The notes under the pieces are model-generated. The model did not search any database and was not told the DNA's origin. It was given only the letters and a program-made list of their open reading frames with translations. A stretch of 64,000 nt of DNA, from contig NZ_LR778174.1 of the NCBI RefSeq assembly GCF_902810435.1, positions 124,001 through 188,000 of the forward strand, given 5' to 3'. The DNA is from Veillonella parvula. GTDB lineage: Bacteria > Bacillota > Negativicutes > Veillonellales > Veillonellaceae. Positions 35,499-44,847 of this stretch are shown here, piece after piece (position 1 is the first letter of the stretch; every line of letters begins with the position of its first letter). A program made the position numbers and the translations under genes.

Positions 35499-35984
35499 AT
35501 GAAAGAATTTAGACAATTAACAGTAGCAGACACAGCAGAATATCATAAGGTACTAATCGACGGTTATGCAGCTATAAAAGACTATCCTATTAGCTTCGAC
35601 GCTATTGATTTTACGGAAGAGGAATCTAAGGAGTGGATTGAAAATTATCCTGTATACGGCTTGTATATTGATGGGCAATTAGTTAGTTCTATTACGTTTT
35701 GTATGCCTTGGGTGAAATACTCAACACCGGATAAATATCCGCATATTGCTCATTTTGTAACAGCACCAGCTTTCAAAGGCAAAGGGTATGCACGGGAAGT
35801 CTTGGGCTATGCAGAGGAGCTTTTAAAAGAACAGTTTAAAACGCATATTGTTACATTAGGAACGGCTAAGGAGCATCCGTGGTTGCCTAAAATGTATGAA
35901 TCCTTTGGGTTTACGGCATATGATAAGGTTCATTTTAGAGGAAAACAGCATACAACTATATTATTTAAGAAAGAATTAAATTAA
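35499..35984 (+). CDS. GNAT-family N-acetyltransferase, copy A
   Basis: 161 residues. The acetyl-CoA pyrophosphate loop is APAFKGKGYAREVL (about 88-101) and the C-terminal part HPWLPKMYESFGF is the usual GNAT helix-strand. The acceptor substrate is unknown. It is a close paralogue of the gene at 44848: both start MKEFRQLTV and share most of their length. Own promoter at 35406; a structured terminator follows. Confidence 0.85.
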   Translation: MKEFRQLTVADTAEYHKVLIDGYAAIKDYPISFDAIDFTEEESKEWIENYPVYGLYIDGQLVSSITFCMPWVKYSTPDKYPHIAHFVTAPAFKGKGYAREVLGYAEELLKEQFKTHIVTLGTAKEHPWLPKMYESFGFTAYDKVHFRGKQHTTILFKKELN

Positions 35985-36014
35985 TTAAGAAAGCGTTATA
36001 TTAATTATGTAAAT

Positions 36015-36097
36015 TACCTTGTACTCTATTTGAGTGTTTTATGCTCTGATCGCAGATCAGGGACATTCACTAAATTTAGATACAAGGTATTTTTTTG
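36015..36097 (+). terminator. Structured 3' element with terminator
   Basis: TACCTTGTA (36015-36023) pairs with TACAAGGTA (36081-36089), followed by TTTTTTTG. The roughly 57-base interior contains a further hairpin CTGATC-GCA-GATCAG, so this is larger than a plain terminator. Confidence 0.7.
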
Positions 36098-36192
36098 TGT
36101 AAGATTATGACTATTCAGTATATAATATATACATATAACGTATCTTTATGGTTATATGTGTTATGGATGATTTGTAGAAAGGATGTGACCAT

Positions 36193-36942
36193 ATGTTGAT
36201 TTTGTCTGGTATTTTAGTGATGGTCATCGGTCTGATGCTGCGCTTTAATGCCTTGTTAGTTGTCGTAGCCGCAGGCTTTGTAACGGGCCTTGCAGGTGGT
36301 CTCAGTATTAACGATATCGTTGGTGCTATTGGAGAGGCCTTTGTTAAAAATCGTTATATGTCATTATTTATTTTGATTTTACCTGTTATCGGTCTTATGG
36401 AACGTCACGGCTTGCGTGAACGGGCAGAAATTTTGATCAGTAAGATCAACGCTGCTACGGCAGGTCGTATCTTTATGATTTACTTATTTGTGCGTCAAGT
36501 AACTGTAGCCTTTGGCATTAACATGTCCGGTATGGTTGCTATGGTTCGTCCATTGATTGCTCCTATGAGTGAAGCTGCGGTAGCTCAAGGCCGTCCAGTA
36601 TCTCAACGTACGCTTGATAAGGTGCGCGGTGTGGCTGCTTCTGCAGATAATATAGGTAACTTCTTCGGTCAAAACTTATTCCTTGCTGCTGGTGGGTTAT
36701 TACTCATCAAAGGCGTTATGGAACAATTAGGTTATTCTGTAGAATTAACAGATATGGTATTGTACGGATTGCCAACTGCTGTTTGTGCCTATATCGTTAA
36801 CTTTATTCGCTTTATTATCTTTGATAAAACAATTCAAGCATCTGTAGCTCGTGACGAAGCGGATATGAAAGCTGGTAAATTAGTACCTAATGAGTTAAAT
36901 ATTCTTGTTACACCAGAAGAATTGAAGAAGGAGGCTGAATAA
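36193..36942 (+). CDS. 5-oxoproline transporter, DUF969-family subunit
   Basis: 249 residues, with about six membrane segments (LILSGILVMVIGLMLRFNALLVVVAAGFVTGLAGGLS at the start). RQVTVAFGINMSGMVAMVRPLIAPMSEAAV and SADNIGNFFGQNLFLAAGG are conserved DUF969 blocks. DUF969 and DUF979 proteins are encoded as a pair and are now regarded as a 5-oxoproline (pyroglutamate) transporter. The two genes here are one base apart and are followed by pyroglutamyl peptidase, which supports that reading. GAAAGGATGTGACC lies upstream. Confidence 0.82.
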   Translation: MLILSGILVMVIGLMLRFNALLVVVAAGFVTGLAGGLSINDIVGAIGEAFVKNRYMSLFILILPVIGLMERHGLRERAEILISKINAATAGRIFMIYLFVRQVTVAFGINMSGMVAMVRPLIAPMSEAAVAQGRPVSQRTLDKVRGVAASADNIGNFFGQNLFLAAGGLLLIKGVMEQLGYSVELTDMVLYGLPTAVCAYIVNFIRFIIFDKTIQASVARDEADMKAGKLVPNELNILVTPEELKKEAE

Positions 36943-36943
36943 T

Positions 36944-37873
36944 ATGTTAGAAATATTCTATAAAATGCAGCCCTTAGATTATGTATATCTTCTCGTAGGG
37001 ATTATTCTATTTATCTTTGCTATTCAATCATTTCTAGATAAAGAACATAAATATCGCATTGGTACAGGCTTATTTTGGCTCTTATATAGCGTATCCTTTA
37101 TCTTTGGTTCTTATCTCTCCAAGGAAATTAATGGTTGGCTTGTCATTGCTATGGCGGCTATTGTATTAGTAAAACAACTCGGCAAAGGCCATTACTTTGA
37201 ATCTCCTATCGAATTCAAAAAAGGCGAAGCTGTTCGCATTGGTAATGTTATCTTCGTACCAGCGTTACTTGTTGGTATTATTACATTCTTCATTGGTTTC
37301 TTTACTAAGTTAGGCGCTCTTGTTGGTCTAGGTATTGCCGCAATCATCGCTATGTGTGCTGCTCTTTTTATTACAAAGGGCGAACTTAACCAAGGTTTCC
37401 ATGAAGGTCGTCGTCTTATCGATGCTATCAGTTGGACTGCTATTTTGTCCCAGTTATTAGCGGCTCTTGGGTATCTATTTAATTTGGCTGGCGTTGGTAA
37501 ACTTATCTCCAGTGCAGTCGCAAGTGTAGTACCAGCAGATAATGTATTCCTCGTTGTTGTGGCTTACTGCATCGGTATGGTTATCTTCACAATGATCATG
37601 GGTAACGCCTTTGCTGCATTTGCGATGATTACAAGTGCCATCGGTATCCCAATGCTCGTTGTAGCTCATGGTGCGAACCCTGCGGCTGTTGGTGCTATAG
37701 CAATGCTTGCAGGCTATTGCGGTACTTTGATGACACCTATGGCTGCCAACTTTAACATCGTACCGGTAGCGCTCCTTGAAATGCGCGACCAATACGGCGT
37801 TATTAAAGCACAACTTCCAATTGCATTGATTATGCTCGTATTGAATATTCTATTAATGTATTACTTTATTTAA
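36944..37873 (+). CDS. 5-oxoproline transporter, DUF979-family subunit
   Basis: 309 residues, about nine membrane segments. The C-terminal ITSAIGIPMLVVAHGANPAAVGAIAMLAGYCGTLMTPMAANFNIVPVALLEM region is the DUF979 signature. It has AAGGAGG before its ATG and starts one base after the partner gene. Expected to form the membrane permease with the DUF969 protein. Confidence 0.82.
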   Translation: MLEIFYKMQPLDYVYLLVGIILFIFAIQSFLDKEHKYRIGTGLFWLLYSVSFIFGSYLSKEINGWLVIAMAAIVLVKQLGKGHYFESPIEFKKGEAVRIGNVIFVPALLVGIITFFIGFFTKLGALVGLGIAAIIAMCAALFITKGELNQGFHEGRRLIDAISWTAILSQLLAALGYLFNLAGVGKLISSAVASVVPADNVFLVVVAYCIGMVIFTMIMGNAFAAFAMITSAIGIPMLVVAHGANPAAVGAIAMLAGYCGTLMTPMAANFNIVPVALLEMRDQYGVIKAQLPIALIMLVLNILLMYYFI

Positions 37874-37988
37874 CCCTTTTCTGTGAAAGCACGATATTCT
37901 TATGAGACTGTATGATATATCCTTCTAAGATTATGTATCATGTTTGATTATTCTAATGAACCATAAGATATCGTTATGAGGTAGTGTG

Positions 37989-38642
37989 ATGAAAACAATT
38001 TTAATTACCGGCTTTGATCCATTCGGCGGTGAACCTATTAATCCGGCTTGGGAAGCGGTCAAAACAATGGATGGTTATACTGATGGTGATTACAAGGTAG
38101 TGACACAAATGGTTCCTACCATTCGTTATAAATCTGTTGATACTGTAAAAGCAGCGGCTGAACAGTGCCAACCAGATTTCATTCTATGTGTAGGTCAAGC
38201 AGGTGGTCGTCCTGATATTACAGTGGAACGCGTTGCTATTAACTGTGACGATTTTCGCATTCCAGATAATGGGGGTAATCAACCGGAAGATGAGCCTGTT
38301 GTAGCCGATGGCCCTAGTGCCTATTTTGCGACATTGCCCATAAAAAATATCGTCAACGCGTTACATCAAAACGGTATTCCTGCTAAGGTCTCCAATACAG
38401 CGGGAACCTTTGTATGCAATCACTTGATGTATGGTGTATGTCACTATGCCGCGCAAAAGGGCAATATTCAGGCGGGCTTTATGCACATCCCATACTTGCC
38501 ATCCCAAGTGGTGGATAAACCAAATCAACCAAGCATGGCCGTTGAAACCGTACGTGCTACATTAGAAACCATCGTTCACGTATTAGCTCATGGTGAAAGT
38601 TACAAGGCACAAGATATTAACTATACAACACCGCACGAATAA
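37989..38642 (+). CDS. pcp: Pyroglutamyl-peptidase I (pyrrolidone-carboxylate peptidase)
   Basis: 217 residues from the ATG at 37989 (GAGG seven bases upstream); the GTG one codon earlier is less well spaced. The catalytic triad is visible: E80 in DITVERVAIN, C143 in SNTAGTFVCNHLMYG and H166 in GFMHIPYLP, at the usual positions of peptidase family C15. It removes N-terminal pyroglutamate from peptides, giving 5-oxoproline, the presumed substrate of the neighbouring transporter. A GTGAAAG heptamer sits in the 115-base gap before it. Confidence 0.95.
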   Translation: MKTILITGFDPFGGEPINPAWEAVKTMDGYTDGDYKVVTQMVPTIRYKSVDTVKAAAEQCQPDFILCVGQAGGRPDITVERVAINCDDFRIPDNGGNQPEDEPVVADGPSAYFATLPIKNIVNALHQNGIPAKVSNTAGTFVCNHLMYGVCHYAAQKGNIQAGFMHIPYLPSQVVDKPNQPSMAVETVRATLETIVHVLAHGESYKAQDINYTTPHE

Positions 38643-38687
38643 AAATCTTACCAATACTAGTGTTTATTTAATACACATAATCTAAAT

Positions 38688-38731
38688 AAAGCTCGAGTTA
38701 TATCTAGAAACGATATAACTCGAGCTTTTTG
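38688..38731 (+). terminator. Intrinsic terminator of pcp
   Basis: AAAGCTCGAGTTATATC / GATATAACTCGAGCTTT, a 17-bp perfect stem followed by TTG and T-rich DNA. Confidence 0.92.
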
Positions 38732-38767
38732 TTTGTAATAGATATTATAAATTTTAAATACCCACTA

Positions 38768-38796
38768 TTGACATAGGTTTTTAAATAATATAATAT
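38768..38796 (+). promoter_or_regulatory. Promoter of the GST gene
   Basis: TTGACA (38768-38773), 17-base spacer, TAATAT (38791-38796). Confidence 0.7.
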
Positions 38797-38906
38797 AGGC
38801 TTATATTCATATTGAGTTAGTAGGAATAGTTGAGGGATATCACAAAAGCTTTCACCATAAAAAGTGGAATAAAGCTAATGGGGATGACCTTTATAAGGAG
38901 TATAGA

Positions 38907-40022
38907 ATGAGTGAACACGTAGATGTAAGTAAAATCAAGGATCCTACCATTGCGGCGGCTCGAAAAGAAGTTGAGTTCCAACGAGCTATGAATCCTTGTC
39001 CCATCGATTTTTCTGAGTTTCAATCTAGTAACCCTCGTTCTCAAGGGGAGCAGAAGGAGTATGAAGGTAAAGATGCATCGAATTTTAATCGTCGTCAAAA
39101 ATATTCTGATAGTGAAGAGCCTCAATTCACAACACCTTTTGGCAGTAAACCAGGGCTTCTACCTGTAGAAAAGGACCGTTACCGCCTTGTATGGTCTAAG
39201 CATTGTCCTTGGGCTCACCGTATTGCTATTGCCATCGATTTGCTTGGCCTAGATAAAGTGATTTCAAAAGGTACGGTTGATCCATTGCGTCCAGCAGGTG
39301 TAATTGCAGACTGGTTCTTTACCCTTGATAAGGATGAGAAGGACCCAGTATTGGGCATTCACTCCTTAGGTGAAGCGTATCGCAAAGGTGACCCTAACTA
39401 CGATGCACGCTCCACAGTACCAGCTATCATAGATGTTACAACAGGTGCTGTTGTAAATAATGACTACCATGCGTTGACTACAGAATTAGCATTAGGTTTT
39501 AAAGATTTTGTGTCCCCTGATGCGCCAGATATTTATCCTGAGGAATTGCGTGCCGACATAGATGCATTGAATGTAATCATCTACGCTGACTTCAACTTGG
39601 CTGTAAACTTGGCAGCTCTCGTAACAAACCAAAAAGATTACGAATACTACTATGATTGTATCTTTGCTCGCTTAGATTGGCTTGAAGAACGCCTTAGCAA
39701 GCAACGTTACTTGATGGGTGATACTATTACCGATCCAGATATCCGTATTTTCCCAACATTAGCGCGCTTTGACCTCGTGTTCTACCAAAAATACTTGGTG
39801 AATAAAAAACGCCTCGTAGACTATCCAAATCTTTGGAACTACGCGAAGGATTTGTATTCTAATCCAGCCTTCGGTGGCACAACAGACTTCGACTCCATGC
39901 GCAAACGCTTCTACTATGTAGACCATACGCCATTTGAAGATCTACCACGCCTTGTTCCCAAAGGTCCAGACGACTCCATTTGGTTAGAACCAAATGACCG
40001 TGCTGAAAAATTTGGTAAATAA
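38907..40022 (+). CDS. Glutathione S-transferase family protein (glutathionyl-hydroquinone reductase-like)
   Basis: 371 residues. The active-site motif SKHCPWAHR (C100) and the surrounding YRLVWSKHCPWAHRIAIAIDLLGL match the Xi-class GSTs (YqjG/Ecm4), which reduce glutathionyl-hydroquinones. The C-terminal all-helical domain (LDWLEERLSKQRYLMGDTITDPDIRIFPTLARFD) fits. The N-terminal extension of about 85 residues before the thioredoxin fold is longer than in some members. AAGGAG lies upstream. Whether this organism makes glutathione is not shown here. Confidence 0.85.
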   Translation: MSEHVDVSKIKDPTIAAARKEVEFQRAMNPCPIDFSEFQSSNPRSQGEQKEYEGKDASNFNRRQKYSDSEEPQFTTPFGSKPGLLPVEKDRYRLVWSKHCPWAHRIAIAIDLLGLDKVISKGTVDPLRPAGVIADWFFTLDKDEKDPVLGIHSLGEAYRKGDPNYDARSTVPAIIDVTTGAVVNNDYHALTTELALGFKDFVSPDAPDIYPEELRADIDALNVIIYADFNLAVNLAALVTNQKDYEYYYDCIFARLDWLEERLSKQRYLMGDTITDPDIRIFPTLARFDLVFYQKYLVNKKRLVDYPNLWNYAKDLYSNPAFGGTTDFDSMRKRFYYVDHTPFEDLPRLVPKGPDDSIWLEPNDRAEKFGK

Positions 40023-40144
40023 AATAGATAGTAAATTCATATGTTGGATGAGCTGTATTTAGTAAATCTTTTACTATGAAATCTGATATATTACTGACGA
40101 ATCGATCAATATATTTAATTATAGATAACTGAAAGGAAGGCTCC

Positions 40145-41635
40145 ATGGATTCCGTAACACAGACGATTGTGAACTACATAGAACAAACGGATGTGACGAA
40201 CCGTGAGGACCTACTGTCAGTGGCTCGTATTGCCTTTCTAGATTATCTAGCAGCCTTAGCACCAGCAGAGAACGAACAAGCCGTTCAAGACTTGGCTCGG
40301 TTCATAGGGGCTAAGTCATCTATAGGCTCAGATGTTGGCCGTCATATGAACTCCACTGTTTTGAATGGCAAGGTTATATCAGGGGGTAATACTTGTTTAG
40401 TAATAGAGAATGTATCTAAGGTTGATAAGGCTTTGTATTATGGCTTTGCCTCCCATTATTTAGATTTTGATGACGCCCAGGCAAATCTGGCAGGTCATTT
40501 CAGTACTGTTTTATATTCTGCTTTACTAGCCGTGCTCGAACCAACCGATACATGGAACGAATTCTTTCGGGCCTATATCATCGGAGCCGAGTTAGAGGGG
40601 ATTATTGGTTACCTTATTAATCCTGCCCATCGAACCCAAGGATGGCATTCTACAGGGACCGTTGGTGTCATTGGGGCGGCGGCCGCTATAGGCGCTTTGC
40701 GAGGCCTTCATGGTGAAAGTTTGGCTCAGCTCCTATCTCTGGCTGCCACACAATCAGCGGGCATGTTCTTTCAAAGTGGTACAGATGGTAAGCCGCTCCA
40801 TGCGGGACTGGCAGCACGCAATGGCGTATGGGCTTACGAACTGCTACAACATACATCACTTCAAACAAGTACAAACCCATTTGATCCCGAACGAGGTTGG
40901 TTTAAAACTATCGGTAATATTACCGTTACATCAAATGACATTGCTAGCCGTTGGCTAGCACCAGGACAACTCATTGATCCTGGTTTGTGGATGAAAGTTC
41001 ACCCCTATTGCTCGGCAGCCATTTGTGGCGCTGAAGCAGTAGAAATCGTGGCACATAGACTATATACATTTTCTTCGTATGTGTCTAAACACAACTACCT
41101 TTCACCAGATACAGAGGAACAAGATCAATGTAGATTATGTGCCACCCCCGATTTCTCCCTTTGGAAGGATATAGATAGAGTGACTGTTCATTTTCCACCT
41201 GGTGCTGATGCGGCCTTGCGCTATACATCGCCAAAAACAGGTCGAGAAGGGCAGTTTTCCATAGAGTACGTCGTGTACCAAGTCCTCGCGTATGGGGTGG
41301 TACAGGATGAACTATTTAAGATAGACAGCATAGACCAATCAGTACGGGACTATATGTCGCGTATAGAGCGTGTCTATGATATGCCGAAGGTATCTCAAAC
41401 GGAGCGAATTACGAAAGTAACCGTTACCTTGAAAAACGGAGATACTTTCACAGAAACGGTGAACAATCCGAAAGGATCGCCGAAGAATCCTCTCAATTTA
41501 GAGGATATACGCATTAAATTAGGCCTCATCTTGGAGGCTGACCAAATAGATAGAGTTATTGAGGCTTTTACCCATACAGATAAGGTAGAGTCATTCCTGC
41601 AAACATTGCGAAAAGAAGGAGTTTTACATGTTTAA
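40145..41635 (+). CDS. MmgE/PrpD-family protein
   Basis: 496 residues. ARIAFLDYLAALAP near the N-terminus, HYLDFDDAQANLAGHFSTVLYSALLA and WHSTGTVGVIGAAAAIGALRGL are conserved MmgE/PrpD blocks, and the C-terminal part has MKVHPYCSAAICGAEA. The family includes 2-methylcitrate dehydratase, cis-aconitate decarboxylase and immune-responsive enzymes, so the reaction cannot be stated. Its stop overlaps the start of the amino-acid-binding protein by eight bases, tying it to that transporter. This coupling suggests the enzyme acts on what the transporter imports. Confidence 0.85.
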   Translation: MDSVTQTIVNYIEQTDVTNREDLLSVARIAFLDYLAALAPAENEQAVQDLARFIGAKSSIGSDVGRHMNSTVLNGKVISGGNTCLVIENVSKVDKALYYGFASHYLDFDDAQANLAGHFSTVLYSALLAVLEPTDTWNEFFRAYIIGAELEGIIGYLINPAHRTQGWHSTGTVGVIGAAAAIGALRGLHGESLAQLLSLAATQSAGMFFQSGTDGKPLHAGLAARNGVWAYELLQHTSLQTSTNPFDPERGWFKTIGNITVTSNDIASRWLAPGQLIDPGLWMKVHPYCSAAICGAEAVEIVAHRLYTFSSYVSKHNYLSPDTEEQDQCRLCATPDFSLWKDIDRVTVHFPPGADAALRYTSPKTGREGQFSIEYVVYQVLAYGVVQDELFKIDSIDQSVRDYMSRIERVYDMPKVSQTERITKVTVTLKNGDTFTETVNNPKGSPKNPLNLEDIRIKLGLILEADQIDRVIEAFTHTDKVESFLQTLRKEGVLHV

Positions 41636-42467
41636 TACAAAGAAATTAACGAAATTATTCGCCATCGGCGCATTGGCACTAGGTGTGCTTGTCGTAGCTG
41701 GCTGTGGCGACGACACATCTAAGGAAACGAAAGTAAATCCAGATGCTAAAGTGATTAACGTAGCTACACGTGGTACGGTTCGCCCTTATTCCTACACGGA
41801 TGATAATGGCAATCTTACAGGGTTTGACGTAGAATTGTTGAAAGAAATTGAACGTCGTAATCCAGACCTTCATTTCAACTTCAAACCGATGGCCGTTGAT
41901 GCTGCCTTCGTAGCAATGGATGCAGGCCAAGTGGATATGATTGCGAACCAAATGCGCCGTAACCCAACTCGCGAAGCAAAATACTACTACACAAATGAGG
42001 TTAATAACTATTCTACACGTAAATTAGTAGTTAAAAACGACCGCAACGATATCTCTAAATTGGATGATTTAAAAGGCAAGAAAATCGCCGTTACTACATC
42101 CTCTGAGTTCAACGAATTAGTAAAACAATTTAACGAAACAGCAAATCCTCAAATCGAAGTTATCTACACAGATAAAGCAGGTGCAGAAACATTAAACCTC
42201 GTTGCTACAGGCCGTGCTGATGCAGCCGGTGAGTACGAATACGTAATTAACTCTGCTATTAAAGACCGTGGCTTGCCACTCAAAGCCGTAGGCGATGTAT
42301 TGGCCGTAGTACCAACTTATTTCTTGTCTAAACGTACAGATGACATGAAACAAGTAAACGAAAAAATTGATAAAACTATGAAAGAAATGCGTGCTGATGG
42401 TACGTTGAAAAAACTTTCTGAACAATATCTTGGTGGGGATTACACATTCGATCCAACACAAAAATAA
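41628..42467 (+). CDS. Amino-acid ABC transporter substrate-binding lipoprotein
   Basis: 279 residues. Signal peptide with lipobox VVAGC (C about 26), then a family-3 binding fold: INVATRGTVRPYSYTDDNGNLTGFDVELLKEIERR, FVAMDAGQVDMIANQM and DLKGKKIAVTTSSEFNELV. It overlaps the MmgE/PrpD gene, with AAGGAG upstream. Sequence is closest to cystine/polar amino-acid binders, but the ligand is not certain. A GC-rich hairpin follows, a common way to make more binding protein than permease. Confidence 0.9.
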   Translation: MFNTKKLTKLFAIGALALGVLVVAGCGDDTSKETKVNPDAKVINVATRGTVRPYSYTDDNGNLTGFDVELLKEIERRNPDLHFNFKPMAVDAAFVAMDAGQVDMIANQMRRNPTREAKYYYTNEVNNYSTRKLVVKNDRNDISKLDDLKGKKIAVTTSSEFNELVKQFNETANPQIEVIYTDKAGAETLNLVATGRADAAGEYEYVINSAIKDRGLPLKAVGDVLAVVPTYFLSKRTDDMKQVNEKIDKTMKEMRADGTLKKLSEQYLGGDYTFDPTQK

Positions 42468-42472
42468 CGGAT

Positions 42473-42498
42473 AGGCCGCCTTGGCGGCCTTATTCTAT
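42473..42498 (+). terminator. Attenuating hairpin between binding-protein and permease genes
   Basis: AGGCCGCC-TT-GGCGGCCT, perfect 8-bp GC stem, then TATTCTATT. Weak T run, so partial read-through is likely. Confidence 0.7.
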
Positions 42499-42522
42499 TA
42501 TGTCTAGAAACGAGGTGTTACT

Positions 42523-43239
42523 GTGGGCAAGTATTTTGATGTGTCCTACATGATCCAAGCGTTTCCACAGCTCTTGAATTATGTGCACGTAACGGTGCTT
42601 ATCACCGTTATTTCTGCCATCTTAGGTGTTATTTTAGGCTCTATCATAGCCATCATTCGCCTCAAGAAGGTTCCAGTATTAAACCAATTATTTATCGTAT
42701 TTATCTCCTTTATGCGGGGCACTCCGTTCTTGGTACAGCTCTTCCTTATTTACTTTGGGGTACCAGAAATCATGTCCCACATGGGGCTTAACATGAAAAA
42801 TGTGCCAGGCCTCGTATTTGTGTACGCTGTGTTTACCTTACATATTGCAGCTTACAGCGCTGAAATCATGCGCTCCAGTATTGATGCGGTGGCTCCTGGT
42901 GAGAAGGAAGCTGCTAAAAGCCTTGGTATGACCGAGTTCCAAAGCTATGTGCGCATCATCTTGCCGCAGGCTTTCACCATGAGCATTCCACCGTTGACGA
43001 ACCTCGTTATTGGCATGTTGAAAGGAACGGCGCTCATTTTTAACGTCGGTGTTGTGGATATGATGCGTAAGGCGGACCTCATGGGCGGCAATAGTCAGCG
43101 CTATCTTGAGCTATTCGTCGATGCGGCCATCATTTATGGTATTCTAATTATCATCGTGTCCCTCTTGGGCCGATTGCTTGAAAAACGTTTTACCGTTGCG
43201 GGCAAGGAAACGCAACGCATTTTGATCAGTGAGGAGTAG
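42523..43239 (+). CDS. Amino-acid ABC transporter permease 1
   Basis: 238 residues starting with GTG; GAGGTG lies upstream. Membrane segments start with LLNYVHVTVLITVISAILGVILGSIIAII, and the EAA loop is GEKEAAKSLGMTEFQSYVRIILPQAF. HisM/GlnP family. It is not closely similar to the next permease, so the transporter would be a heterodimer. Confidence 0.92.
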   Translation: MGKYFDVSYMIQAFPQLLNYVHVTVLITVISAILGVILGSIIAIIRLKKVPVLNQLFIVFISFMRGTPFLVQLFLIYFGVPEIMSHMGLNMKNVPGLVFVYAVFTLHIAAYSAEIMRSSIDAVAPGEKEAAKSLGMTEFQSYVRIILPQAFTMSIPPLTNLVIGMLKGTALIFNVGVVDMMRKADLMGGNSQRYLELFVDAAIIYGILIIIVSLLGRLLEKRFTVAGKETQRILISEE

Positions 43240-43245
43240 GGGCGT

Positions 43246-43962
43246 ATGGGACATATAATCGATTCAACCTATATTTATGGCACCTTCTTTGCTGTCATTC
43301 CCTATGTGAAAGTTACCCTCATGATTACCTTCCTCAGCGTTAGTTTGGGTACAATCCTAGGATTATTAAGTTGCGTGCTACAACAAAACAAAGTACCTGT
43401 GCTCAGTCAGCTCAGTTACTTGTACGTATTATTGTGCCGTAGTATTCCGAACATGGTTCTCTTATACCTCGTGTACTATGGTTTACCAATTCTTTTCCTC
43501 GCATTAGAGGATCAAACAGGGGTGCATGTGCCCTTTGAAAAGGTGCCAGCTACCTTCGTAGCCGTTGTAGGCTTAACCTTGCACACAGGGGCCTATTTGA
43601 GTGAAATCTTTCGGGCTGCCTTACAATCGGTACCGAAAGGGCAAATGGAAGCGGCTCAGGCCATCGGTATGACTTGGTTCCAAGCGTTCCGCCGCATCGT
43701 GTTGCCACAAGCGACAGTCTTTGCGTTGCCACTATTTACGAATCAGTTTCTTAACACCATGAAGAGTACCAGCATTGTATTCGTTATCACCGTTATTGAA
43801 TTGTTCGGCGCTGCAAAGTTATATACAGAGGAAAATTCACAGTATTTTGAGGCCTACATCGTGGTGGCCGGTCTATTCTGGGTGATGGGGATTGTCTTTG
43901 AATTTATCTTCCATCGTTTAGAAATCTATGCAAGCAAGTATAAACGAGGTAATGCATTATGA
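43246..43962 (+). CDS. Amino-acid ABC transporter permease 2
   Basis: 238 residues, the same length as permease 1. [26 protein letters not shown] is the first membrane segment, and [26 protein letters not shown] the EAA loop. Starts six bases after permease 1 and overlaps the ATPase gene by four bases. Confidence 0.92.
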   Translation: MGHIIDSTYIYGTFFAVIPYVKVTLMITFLSVSLGTILGLLSCVLQQNKVPVLSQLSYLYVLLCRSIPNMVLLYLVYYGLPILFLALEDQTGVHVPFEKVPATFVAVVGLTLHTGAYLSEIFRAALQSVPKGQMEAAQAIGMTWFQAFRRIVLPQATVFALPLFTNQFLNTMKSTSIVFVITVIELFGAAKLYTEENSQYFEAYIVVAGLFWVMGIVFEFIFHRLEIYASKYKRGNAL

Positions 43963-44732
43963 TAGATATTAAACAAGTTCACAAATCTTTCGGGAACCGT
44001 GAAATTTTAAAGGGCATCGACCTACATGTGCCAACGGGATCTGTAACGGTTATCCTTGGACCATCTGGCAGCGGTAAGACGACATTCCTTAGAACGCTTA
44101 ACTTCCTTGAAAAGGCCGATGCAGGGACAATGCAATTAAATGATATTTCTGTAGACTTACATAAAGCGTCTAACAAGGAAATCCTAAACGTACGCCGTAA
44201 CACATCCATGGTCTTCCAGTCTTATAATTTGTTCTCTAATAAGACAGTAATTGAAAACATTATGGAAGGTCTTGTAACAGTTAAAAAGATGAAAAAATCT
44301 CAAGCCCGTGAAATCGCGCAACGCTTCCTCAAGGAAGTAGGTATGGAAGGCTATGATGATTACTATCCTGTACAATTATCTGGGGGCCAACAACAACGTA
44401 TCGGTATCGCTCGTGCCCTTGCGATGGACCCAGAGGTTATCCTCTTTGACGAACCTACATCTGCCCTCGATCCTGAACTCGTAGGGGAAGTATTGGCTGT
44501 TATTCGCAAGATTGCTAAAGAACTCAAGGTTACGATGATTATCGTTACTCACGAAATTGGCTTTGCCAAAGAAGTAGCGGACCAAGTCGTATTTATGGAA
44601 GGCGGCGTCATCGTAGAACAAGGGGACCCTAAGGTTGTTCTTGAACATCCAAAAGAAGAACGAACACGCAAATTCTTGAGCCGTTACCTTACACTAGATA
44701 GTGAACAACCTCTAGATAGCGCAGCGTTATAA
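43959..44732 (+). CDS. Amino-acid ABC transporter ATPase
   Basis: 257 residues. Walker [10 protein letters not shown] (about 33-41), signature [15 protein letters not shown], Walker [16 protein letters not shown] and H-loop IVTHE are intact. GlnQ/TcyC-type. Last gene of the MmgE/PrpD-transporter operon; a terminator follows at 44803. Confidence 0.93.
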   Translation: MIDIKQVHKSFGNREILKGIDLHVPTGSVTVILGPSGSGKTTFLRTLNFLEKADAGTMQLNDISVDLHKASNKEILNVRRNTSMVFQSYNLFSNKTVIENIMEGLVTVKKMKKSQAREIAQRFLKEVGMEGYDDYYPVQLSGGQQQRIGIARALAMDPEVILFDEPTSALDPELVGEVLAVIRKIAKELKVTMIIVTHEIGFAKEVADQVVFMEGGVIVEQGDPKVVLEHPKEERTRKFLSRYLTLDSEQPLDSAAL

Positions 44733-44802
44733 ATAATAATATGTGCTATAAATAATACAGAGCATAATAATGCGTGCTATCCTAGTAATATAGAAATTCA
44801 TG

Positions 44803-44834
44803 GCGACCTAATATTTTTAGAATTAGGTCGCTTT
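44803..44834 (+). terminator. Terminator before the second GNAT gene
   Basis: GCGACCTAAT (44803-44812) / ATTAGGTCGC (44822-44831) followed by TTT. The T run is short; the next start codon is only 14 bases away, so some read-through into 44848 may be intended. Confidence 0.65.
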
Positions 44835-44847
44835 AAACGAGGTACAT

